DNA of 47,926 nucleotides, taken from the NCBI GenBank assembly GCA_020633655.1, contig JACKDF010000015.1, positions 1-47,926 of the forward strand, given 5' to 3'. The DNA comes from Deferribacteres bacterium (lineage in GTDB: Bacteria; Zhuqueibacterota; Zhuqueibacteria; Zhuqueibacterales; Geothermadaptataceae). A program made the translations under genes and the position numbers. Of the stretch, positions 41,874 to 47,926 are shown piece by piece. The notes under the pieces are model-generated. The model was given only the letters and a program-made list of their open reading frames with translations, had not been told where the DNA came from and did no database searches. Each line of letters opens with the position of its first letter. The stretch's first letter is position 1.

Positions 41874-42326
41874 ATGGATAATACAAAAGATACACTCTAC
41901 CTCTTTGTTTACGGCTCATTATTGAGGGGATTGCCCCAGGCCTCATTTTTATCAGAACCGAATCGTGCTGTCTTTGTCGGGGAAGCGACAATCGCTGCGA
42001 AATTGTACGATACGGGTACGTTCCCGGCTGCAGTGATGCCTGATAACAGAGATGCTGAGCAAAATAGTCAGGTGTATGGTGAGGTGTATCGGATTAATGA
42101 ACCTTCGACAGTCTTCCCGACGCTTGATACAATCGAAGGATACAACCAGCAGCATCCCGAACGCAGTTTGTTTTTACGGCGGTCTTGTGAGGCACGCCAT
42201 GGGGAACAAACCTTGGAAGTACAAGTTTACGTATACAATCAATCAATCGAAGGCATGCAAAGTATTGAATCGGGTTCCTATCGCGAACATATCACTTCAC
42301 AAAATCGTGAGAAATTGGATGATTAG
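41874..42326 (+). CDS. Gamma-glutamylcyclotransferase family protein (AIG2-like)
   Basis: This family releases 5-oxoproline from gamma-glutamyl amines or peptides. The 150-residue protein has the substrate-loop motif LFVYGSLLRG (Tyr13-Gly-Ser-Leu16), the strand VYGEVYRI, and the catalytic glutamate Glu88 in TLDTIEGY. The C-terminal part is as in bacterial AIG2/YtfP-like proteins. The substrate is unknown. It is the first gene of a compact operon: the next gene's ATG (42319) overlaps its last eight bases. It has a strong promoter and a short leader but no obvious ribosome-binding site. Confidence 0.88.
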   Translation: MDNTKDTLYLFVYGSLLRGLPQASFLSEPNRAVFVGEATIAAKLYDTGTFPAAVMPDNRDAEQNSQVYGEVYRINEPSTVFPTLDTIEGYNQQHPERSLFLRRSCEARHGEQTLEVQVYVYNQSIEGMQSIESGSYREHITSQNREKLDD

Positions 42327-43401
42327 ATTCAAGTGGTTAGTACTCATTTTTTTAATCTTTATTCTTCTGATTTCATGTCAAAAAGCAGCACCTGATCGAC
42401 AGGTAGATCGTATTCGTGCTGCTGAATTTTTTTCCAATATATTCCGCCTGGAAAAAACGATTCCTTTGGTTTTTCCGGCGGGAACGGCACCAACATCGAT
42501 TATCGATGCCATATTTTTGCCCAATAGAGTGTTTTGCGTTTTGACCGGGGGAGAGACAAATGGAGTTTATTTTTTTGATGTGAACGGTTCTTTCATAAAA
42601 GAAATTCAACCGAAAGACAGGTTGATCAGAGAATTTGGTCAGCCCTGGCAGGTTGAAACAGATACAGACAACAACATTTGCATTTTTGATTTGCGACGCC
42701 ACAAGGTTTTTATTTTCACAGCCAATGGAGAATACTTACGCGCCTTTGAGGCACCGAAGAATGCCTCCAGTTTCAAAATTTCTCCTGCGAATAAATACTA
42801 TTTTAACTCACCGGTTTCAACGGATGAAACCACGATTTTGATGACCGAAAGCGACGGAACCCCAAGTCGAAGTTTTTCTCTCATGCCACCATTGATTCAG
42901 GAAATATTGTACTATAAAACAGTTATACCGGATCGCCCACTTCTTGCATTGAGCGGCTCGGGAGATATTTTTCAAGCCTTTCCGATAACCAATACAATAA
43001 ATAAATTCAACTCGGACTTGCACTTTATTACGGCGTTTCAACACAACTTGCAGCGCTACAAAGCGCCTGATGTTACTGCCTGGAAAACAGCCGCGAAAAG
43101 CATGAACAAGGAAAAAGAATTCAATCGTCTATTGAGCCAAACGACCTTATTCACAGGTTTGTACAGCCTAACGTCAAAGGTGCTCATGGCCGAATTTATG
43201 AATATTGCGGACTTTCATCCACGCTACTTGTATTTTTATTCGATGGATGGCACGTTTCTTAATGGTGAAATAAATTATAATAAAGACGAGTATGGCGAAA
43301 TTCTGCGTGCAGAAAAAGAACGCCTTTTTACCTGTCAGTTACAACAATCAGGCGGGAATACTAAAGTCAATTTGCATGTATTTCTCATTCCACGTATTTA
43401 A
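42319..43401 (+). CDS. Putative beta-propeller lipoprotein
   Basis: A 360-residue protein beginning with a lipoprotein signal (core LVLIFLIFILLISC, acylated Cys20). The body resembles a six-bladed NHL-type propeller: GVYFFDVNGSFIKEI, TDTDNNICIFDLRRHKVFIF, YFYSMDGTFLNGEINY are blade-like repeats. No enzymatic motif is seen. The frame is open upstream to 42052, but that part overlaps the cyclotransferase gene and lacks a signal peptide, so the ATG at 42319 is used. Sixteen bases after its stop an Omp85-type gene begins. A periplasmic or outer-membrane-anchored accessory role for that barrel is inferred from context. Confidence 0.75.
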   Translation: MIRFKWLVLIFLIFILLISCQKAAPDRQVDRIRAAEFFSNIFRLEKTIPLVFPAGTAPTSIIDAIFLPNRVFCVLTGGETNGVYFFDVNGSFIKEIQPKDRLIREFGQPWQVETDTDNNICIFDLRRHKVFIFTANGEYLRAFEAPKNASSFKISPANKYYFNSPVSTDETTILMTESDGTPSRSFSLMPPLIQEILYYKTVIPDRPLLALSGSGDIFQAFPITNTINKFNSDLHFITAFQHNLQRYKAPDVTAWKTAAKSMNKEKEFNRLLSQTTLFTGLYSLTSKVLMAEFMNIADFHPRYLYFYSMDGTFLNGEINYNKDEYGEILRAEKERLFTCQLQQSGGNTKVNLHVFLIPRI

Positions 43402-43417
43402 AATATTGGAGGCACCC

Positions 43418-44659
43418 TTGCGACGATTTTTCTATGGGTTGATCCTTTTTCTCGTTCTACCGCATTTTTTGTCGGCGCAGTTTAGTTTTGAACGTAAAAA
43501 CGACAGTTTCGCTTTCGAGCCCCTCAAAAAATTTTCATTTTACAGTCACCCTCATTTCAATCGTATGGAAGGCTTGAGTCTACAGGCTGGTCTGAAATTC
43601 GTTCCCTTGCAAAATGATTTCACCATCAATACAGATTTATGGTATGGCACAAGCATGGAATCGGATGAAGCATTGCAATACCAAATCAGTGTTGAAAAAG
43701 GAATAAAATTTCCCAATCAGTCAACGGCCGGTTTTCGCTATTTCGATCGAATTACCAGTCCGGATGACTGGGTGAATACGGACTATGAAAACAGCCTGGC
43801 TGGACTTTTTGCCCATCGCGATTACCGCGACTGGTACCGACAGCGCGGCGGCATGGTTTTTTTCGATATGCGTTTGCATGAAACACACACCGTTCGTGTT
43901 GAAATAAAACACGTTGACGATGAGATGATTGGTGTCTTGCCGAATGCTGATTGGAGCCTTTTCTCCTTTGCGCACGACAGGCGCTTTGCGACCAATTCAA
44001 TCCGCCATCCTTTTCTCTCCTTTGCAGATGGAACGGAGACTGCCTACCGGCTGATGCTCGCACTGGATCAGCGGGACAATCCGGTTTTCCCGATGAGCGG
44101 CTGGATTGTTGAAGCAATTTTTGAAAAAACAACCGGCGATTTTGAAACCAATGGATTGTTCAGTACGCTGAAATATTTTCGGACCTCGTTTGGTAACCAG
44201 CGGCTGCAGTCCAAATTGATGATCGGCAGCCGTACGAATGCCTGGGCGGCCCAACATCTCATGGGGCTCGGCGGGCCAGGATCACTGCGCGGATTTGAAC
44301 CAAAAGAATTTTATGGTGATCGTCTGTTGCACGGTTCAATAAATTATTATTTCGGCGGCGATATTTTACAAAATCTGCCCCTTGGTTTTATTCCATTCTG
44401 GGATACTTTTTCACTGGGTGCTTTTTTCGATTTTGGCGATGCCTGGTTAGCCAATGGTATGGAATATCCAGCTTCTGCGAATACTGCCAATTCAGATAAT
44501 GCCCTATTGGATTTTAGCCAATTCTCCACGGAGAAGGTGCATACTTCACCTGGCGTTTCGTTACTTATTGCCGAAGGTCTGATGCGTTTTGATTTTGCAA
44601 AACGTACAGATGGTGAGGGGGGATGGCAGGTGTATTTTCATTTGTTAGGTAAATTTTAG
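43418..44659 (+). CDS. Omp85-superfamily outer-membrane barrel without POTRA domains
   Basis: A 413-residue protein with signal peptide (RRFFYGLILFLVLPHFLSAQ) that goes directly into beta strands, with no room for POTRA domains. The barrel contains GLKFVPLQNDFTINTDLW, LALDQRDNPVFPMSGWIVE and the loop-6 signature LGGPGSLRGFEPKEFYGDR, with the conserved RGF. The C-terminus ends in phenylalanine (HLLGKF). The start is TTG at 43418, with GGAGG at 43408-43412 five bases upstream; the ORF is open further upstream but without a ribosome-binding site. It lies between the propeller lipoprotein and a second, POTRA-bearing Omp85 protein. A cargo cannot be named. Confidence 0.82.
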   Translation: MRRFFYGLILFLVLPHFLSAQFSFERKNDSFAFEPLKKFSFYSHPHFNRMEGLSLQAGLKFVPLQNDFTINTDLWYGTSMESDEALQYQISVEKGIKFPNQSTAGFRYFDRITSPDDWVNTDYENSLAGLFAHRDYRDWYRQRGGMVFFDMRLHETHTVRVEIKHVDDEMIGVLPNADWSLFSFAHDRRFATNSIRHPFLSFADGTETAYRLMLALDQRDNPVFPMSGWIVEAIFEKTTGDFETNGLFSTLKYFRTSFGNQRLQSKLMIGSRTNAWAAQHLMGLGGPGSLRGFEPKEFYGDRLLHGSINYYFGGDILQNLPLGFIPFWDTFSLGAFFDFGDAWLANGMEYPASANTANSDNALLDFSQFSTEKVHTSPGVSLLIAEGLMRFDFAKRTDGEGGWQVYFHLLGKF

Positions 44660-44673
44660 TAAACTGGATAAAA

Positions 44674-46206
44674 ATGCAAAAATCCTCCCATCGAATAGAC
44701 TTCAGCGCAAAAAAAATAAGAAAAACGACTCATTGTTCTTCGGCAGATGTCAGCCTTTGGTTCCAATTGTTTTCAGCAGGAATCCATTGCGATTTTGTGT
44801 TCAAGCTCTGCGGGAAATCCCTTAAGAGCTGTGCATTCTTTGCATTTTTCACGCTCATTTTTACATTTCGACCCGCGGTAGCTCCCGCTCAGGAAGTCAT
44901 TCAAACTTCCTTGTCACAAAATTATTACATCAGCGAAATCACTATTCACGGCAATAAAAAAACCAGGCCCAAAGTTATATTACGTGAAATGCGCACTCAG
45001 GTCGGCGATAGTGTGTCTACTGACGATCTCAATTATGATGCCCGGCGTGTAGAAAGTCTGGGTTTGTTTAGTCGTGTGGAATTTCTTTTGGAGGAAAAAG
45101 ATGAAGGAACGGCGCTGCTCATCGATGTGACGGAGCAATGGTATCTTTTTCCCTGGCCACTTTTTTATTTTAACGACCGCGAATACAAATGGGATAAGGC
45201 GTCCTACGGCATGAGCCTGTTGCACACAAATTTTCGCGGCAATGCCGAAATGCTCTCCATTGCCGGGTGGCTTGGGTATAATCCCGGGGCCTATTTGCTT
45301 TACAGTATTCCCGCGATCAAAGGGAATAAAAACTATTTTTTGAGCACGCAATTTTTCTACTACCGCCTGCGCAGTAAAAGCTTTGAGCTGCTGCAAGAGG
45401 AAATCGATGAAAAACAGGTTGGCGGTTCCATTGCATTGGGTTACCGCATCAATCTGGAGAATAGTGTGCAATTGGCAGCAGGGTATTCGCGTATCAAATA
45501 CGATCCGCCACTCATGGGGCAGACTTTGCACCCAGCCGGCAGGGATAATTTACCGACGCTCAGTCTTACATACATTCGAAATACCCGCGACTTAGCCTGG
45601 TATCCCTCACGCGGATCATTTTTAAGTGCAACCTATCAAAAGATTGGATTTTGGAATGACGCCTATATCGACTACAGGCAAATTTTAATCGAGAGTCGTG
45701 TCTACCGCTCCATTTACAAAGATGTGATTCTCGCGGGACGTGCATCGCTGCTGCTGAGCGATGGTCAGATTCCACCTTATGGACGCGCCTACTTTGGTTA
45801 TATTTACCGCATTCGTGGTCGCTTTAGTGAGCGCTACGAAGGCGAAAATCGAATCTTATCATCCCTTGAACTGCGTTTTCCAATTCTTCCCGTTCGTTAC
45901 TTTCAAATCGAAGAATCGACCCTGGGGAACTACGGTCGAAACTTGAAATTTGGTATAAGCGGCTCTCTGTTTCTCGATCTTGGTTCGTTGTGGATTCAGG
46001 AAGCAAATGTTGATTTGTATCGAGATAGGGTATTTGCGATATCCAGTGGAGCGTTCGGTATACAAACGCGACCGGATAAATGGCTGCATGGATTTGGCGC
46101 CGGATTGAATTTTCATGTACCGTATGTCAATATTATACGGTTTGAACTCGGTTTTAATCAGGACTTTGATACGGAGTTTATTTTTGATGCACAAGTTGCA
46201 TTTTAA
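44674..46206 (+). CDS. BamA/TamA-family outer-membrane protein with one POTRA domain
   Basis: A 510-residue Omp85 protein. After a hydrophobic segment (AFFAFFTLIFTFRPAVAPAQ, about 54-73) comes one POTRA domain (about 85-160: ISEITIHGNKKTRPKVILRE, SLGLFSRVEFLLEE). A beta barrel follows with PTLSLTYIRNTRDLAWYPSR, the loop-6 motif YRIRGRFSERYEGENR and a C-terminal phenylalanine. BamA has five POTRAs and TamA three, so this is a reduced member. The ATG at 44674 leaves 50 residues before the hydrophobic segment, so a start nearer to the signal peptide is likely. It follows the POTRA-less Omp85 gene by 14 bases. It may insert or transport outer-membrane proteins or lipids; the specific role is unknown. 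Confidence 0.85.
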   Translation: MQKSSHRIDFSAKKIRKTTHCSSADVSLWFQLFSAGIHCDFVFKLCGKSLKSCAFFAFFTLIFTFRPAVAPAQEVIQTSLSQNYYISEITIHGNKKTRPKVILREMRTQVGDSVSTDDLNYDARRVESLGLFSRVEFLLEEKDEGTALLIDVTEQWYLFPWPLFYFNDREYKWDKASYGMSLLHTNFRGNAEMLSIAGWLGYNPGAYLLYSIPAIKGNKNYFLSTQFFYYRLRSKSFELLQEEIDEKQVGGSIALGYRINLENSVQLAAGYSRIKYDPPLMGQTLHPAGRDNLPTLSLTYIRNTRDLAWYPSRGSFLSATYQKIGFWNDAYIDYRQILIESRVYRSIYKDVILAGRASLLLSDGQIPPYGRAYFGYIYRIRGRFSERYEGENRILSSLELRFPILPVRYFQIEESTLGNYGRNLKFGISGSLFLDLGSLWIQEANVDLYRDRVFAISSGAFGIQTRPDKWLHGFGAGLNFHVPYVNIIRFELGFNQDFDTEFIFDAQVAF

Positions 46207-46221
46207 AAATACAACTTGTGC
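46189..46221. terminator. Hairpin between convergent Omp85 and kbl genes
   Basis: GCACAAGTTG (46189-46198) and CAACTTGTGC (46212-46221) pair perfectly over 10 bp with a 13-base loop containing the stop codon of the Omp85 gene. There is no strong T-run on either strand. Confidence 0.5.
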
Positions 46222-46228
46222 CTGGGGC

Positions 46229-47422
46229 TCAGATCACACCTAACTTCTTGCCTATTTTTGTAAATGCTGCTATCGCCTGATCCAGGTGTTTTGTCTCGTG
46301 AGCAGCGGAGATTTGTGTACGAATACGGGCCTGGCCACGGGGAACAACCGGAAAACTGAATCCAATCACATAAATGCCTTCCTTCAGAAGTTCAGCCGCC
46401 ATTTCCTGTGCCAGACGGGCGTCGTAAAGCATGATGGGAACGATAGGTGTAACGCCGGGTTTAATATCGAAACCCGCTGCGGTCATTTGGTCGCGGAAAT
46501 ATTTTGTATTGCGTTCAAGTTTATCCCGACGTTCCGTTGTTTCGGATAAATTGGTCAAAATATCCAGAGCAGTAGCAACAATAGCTGGTGCAACGGAATT
46601 GGAAAAGAGGTAGGGACGGCTTTTTTGCCGCAACATAGCAACGATTTCTTTATGGCTGCTGGTGCAACCACCGGAGGCTCCACCAAGGGCTTTACCGAAA
46701 GTGGTTGTAATGACATCGACCCGATCCATGACACCAAAATGTTCTGGTGTACCGCGGCCGGTTTTCCCGATGAAACCAGTAGCATGGCTGTCATCCACCA
46801 TCACCAGCGCATCGTATTTGTCGGCGAGAGAGCATATTTCATCGAGTTTTGCCATGTCCCCATCCATGGAAAAAACGCCGTCGGTGGCAATCATTTTATA
46901 GCGCGTGTTTGCTGCGTTGGCGGCTTTGAGCTGAACTTCAAGATCGGACATATCGCTATGCTCATAGCGAAAGCGTTTTGCTTTGCACAAACGGATACCA
47001 TCGATGATAGAAGCATGGTTGAGCGCATCGCTTATGATTGCGTCTTCTTCACCGAGGACCGTTTCGAATAATCCGCCGTTGGCATCGAAGCAGGAACTGT
47101 AAAGGATTGTGTCATTCTGCCCTAAAAATTTTGCAATTTTCAGTTCCAGTTCGCGATGGATGTCCTGGGTGCCGCAGATGAATCGAACAGAACTCAAGCC
47201 AAAACCGCGACCGGGTAAAATATCTTTTGCGGCATCGAGCACGCGTTGGTCACTGGAAAAACCAAGATAATTGTTTGCGCAAAAATTTATGGCCGAACTG
47301 CCATCGCTGAGCTGTATCTCCACACCCTGTGCACTGGCTATGATGCGTTCTTTTTTATACAATCCGTCATCTTCAATTTGCTGCAAAACTTGCCTGAAAT
47401 CGTCTTTTATTTTTCCGTACAT
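46229..47422 (-). CDS. kbl: Glycine C-acetyltransferase (2-amino-3-ketobutyrate CoA ligase)
   Basis: KBL cleaves 2-amino-3-ketobutyrate with CoA to glycine and acetyl-CoA, the second step of threonine breakdown. The 397-residue protein is a PLP enzyme of the alpha-oxoamine synthase group. It has FCANNYLGFSSD, LSSVRFICGTQDIH, DALNHASIIDGIRL, DDSHATGFIGKTGRG and the PLP lysine in TTTFGKALGGASGG (Lys244). The N-terminal region and SVAPAIVATALDIL match Kbl more than the related AONS or ALAS enzymes. The partner threonine dehydrogenase (tdh) is not in the window. FKBP lies upstream on the same strand and a hairpin separates them. Confidence 0.93.
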   Translation of the reverse strand: MYGKIKDDFRQVLQQIEDDGLYKKERIIASAQGVEIQLSDGSSAINFCANNYLGFSSDQRVLDAAKDILPGRGFGLSSVRFICGTQDIHRELELKIAKFLGQNDTILYSSCFDANGGLFETVLGEEDAIISDALNHASIIDGIRLCKAKRFRYEHSDMSDLEVQLKAANAANTRYKMIATDGVFSMDGDMAKLDEICSLADKYDALVMVDDSHATGFIGKTGRGTPEHFGVMDRVDVITTTFGKALGGASGGCTSSHKEIVAMLRQKSRPYLFSNSVAPAIVATALDILTNLSETTERRDKLERNTKYFRDQMTAAGFDIKPGVTPIVPIMLYDARLAQEMAAELLKEGIYVIGFSFPVVPRGQARIRTQISAAHETKHLDQAIAAFTKIGKKLGVI

Positions 47423-47566
47423 GGCTTACCCTTTATGGTCATTTTTACAGAGTGAAGTTTTCAATTTTAACGAATAATTCGAATGAACATGAAAATATCT
47501 TGATGCAATCGGTCGTAATAAGCTGGATGGCTCTCGGAAGTGCTTCTCAAATTGGAACAGAAGCCG

Positions 47567-47612
47567 TTCGCCAGATTTGATAATGCTGAAATTCATAATA
47601 TAATCTGGCGAA
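47567..47612 (-). terminator. Hairpin after the FKBP gene
   Basis: TTCGCCAGATT (47567-47577) and AATCTGGCGAA (47602-47612) form a perfect 11-bp stem with a 24-base AT-rich loop, 16 bases after the FKBP stop on the minus strand. No T-run follows, so it may be a terminator of atypical form or a regulatory hairpin upstream of kbl. Confidence 0.45.
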
Positions 47613-47627
47613 TTTAATGATGCTAAA

Positions 47628-47926
47628 TTATTTGAAATCCAATAATTCTATCTCAAAAATTAATGTTGAATTCGGCCCAATCTTTGGACCTGATTCACGG
47701 GCGCCGTAAGCGAGTTCTGACGGGATAAAAAGTTTATATTTGCTTCCGACTTTCATCAGTTGCAATGCTTCAATCCAACCGGGAATGAAAGCACCTACCT
47801 GCATTTCGGTTGGCTGGCCTCGATTATAGGAACTGTCGAATTCTTCACCGTTGAGCAATGTGCCACGGTAATGCACTTTTACAGTGCTCGATTTCGATGG
47901 TATTGGGCCGTCGCCTTGTTTCAAGA
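47628..47926 (-). CDS. FKBP-type peptidyl-prolyl cis-trans isomerase, C-terminal part (5' end outside window)
   Basis: FKBP enzymes catalyse cis-trans isomerisation of Xaa-Pro bonds and assist folding. The 98 visible codons run into the window edge and lack a start; the TTG near 47924 is internal. Motifs seen are VKVHYRGTLLNGEEFDSSY, AFIPGWIEALQLMKVGSKYK, FIPSELAYGARESGP and the terminal STLIFEIELLDFK. This wording (QGDGPIPS before the domain) is that of secreted or periplasmic FkpA/Mip-type proteins, whose N-terminal dimerisation part would be beyond the window. The gene is read toward kbl. Confidence 0.94.
   Translation of the reverse strand, partial: LKQGDGPIPSKSSTVKVHYRGTLLNGEEFDSSYNRGQPTEMQVGAFIPGWIEALQLMKVGSKYKLFIPSELAYGARESGPKIGPNSTLIFEIELLDFK

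Noticed and set aside
44980..45531. 183-codon minus-strand ORF inside the Omp85 gene
   Set aside because: Antisense shadow of a clearly conserved barrel gene; its product has no recognisable fold.
1..47926. tRNA, rRNA, tmRNA, SRP RNA, RNase P RNA or CRISPR array
   Set aside because: Reading all intergenic gaps on both strands showed no cloverleaf ends, no RNase P or tmRNA core and no regularly spaced direct repeats.
1..47926. Insertion sequence or prophage
   Set aside because: No transposase, integrase or phage structural motif appears in any supported coding sequence; only short palindromic repeats are seen.

Overview
The window is a dense bacterial chromosome segment of about 48 kb with no phage, transposase, rRNA, tRNA or CRISPR array that I can see. 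Two secreted proteins end in type A type IX secretion (T9SS) sorting tails (C-termini of the genes at 17291 and 34858), there is a GWxTD-domain TPR protein, and there are several outer-membrane proteins. Together these point to the Fibrobacterota-Chlorobiota-Bacteroidota (FCB) group. The tail motif NFPNPFNPE and a moderate GC content suggest a Calditrichota/KSB1- or Ignavibacteria-like lineage rather than Bacteroidia. In agreement, many genes carry GGAGG-type ribosome-binding sites and several promoters have the canonical TTGACA-N17-TATATT form. The phylum assignment is inference; no marker rRNA is present.

Layout. 1-5394 is core information processing: end of rho, rpmE (zinc-free L31), prfA-prmC and a phosphohexomutase overlapping prmC. 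5854-8401 holds RNase R and an overlapping ORF for a very basic, low-complexity protein. 8471-12189 (minus) holds a TPR/GWxTD secreted protein and an alanine/glycine:cation symporter. 12647-16381 is a classical lepA-lepB-hemW operon, followed by a palindromic repeat and a lipoprotein amidase. 17291-20441 (minus) is rsmE plus a T9SS-exported CotH-type kinase. 20713-26018 has a TetR regulator with a palindromic operator, a 7Fe ferredoxin, then a PDZ-sensor histidine kinase, an OmpR/PhoB-type response regulator and an outer-membrane protein whose upstream region carries 11-bp-phased TGACAA repeats. 26053-29028 (minus) is a thyA-folA-SET methyltransferase-hom operon. 29344-32920 is a more accessory stretch: an aldo/keto reductase, small membrane proteins, a DUF6884-like protein and a membrane protein with a four-cysteine C-terminal motif. 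32933-40016 (minus) contains a YibQ-like divergent polysaccharide deacetylase, a lipoprotein, a 1150-residue T9SS cargo and a TolB/CsgG-like periplasmic protein. 40499-46206 contains a promoter, a leader ORF, an LPG-synthase-TM (flippase-like) protein, and then a tight four-gene operon: gamma-glutamylcyclotransferase, beta-propeller lipoprotein, and two Omp85-family barrels. The window ends with kbl and the C-terminal part of an FKBP isomerase.

The candidates most worth following are: the sensor kinase/regulator/outer-membrane protein module with a PHO-box-like site; the cell-envelope operon with two unlike Omp85 proteins; the short leader ORF translationally coupled to the flippase-like gene; and the SET-domain methyltransferase embedded in a folate/threonine operon. 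Several intergenic gaps also hold palindromic repeats that look like dispersed REP/MITE-type sequences.
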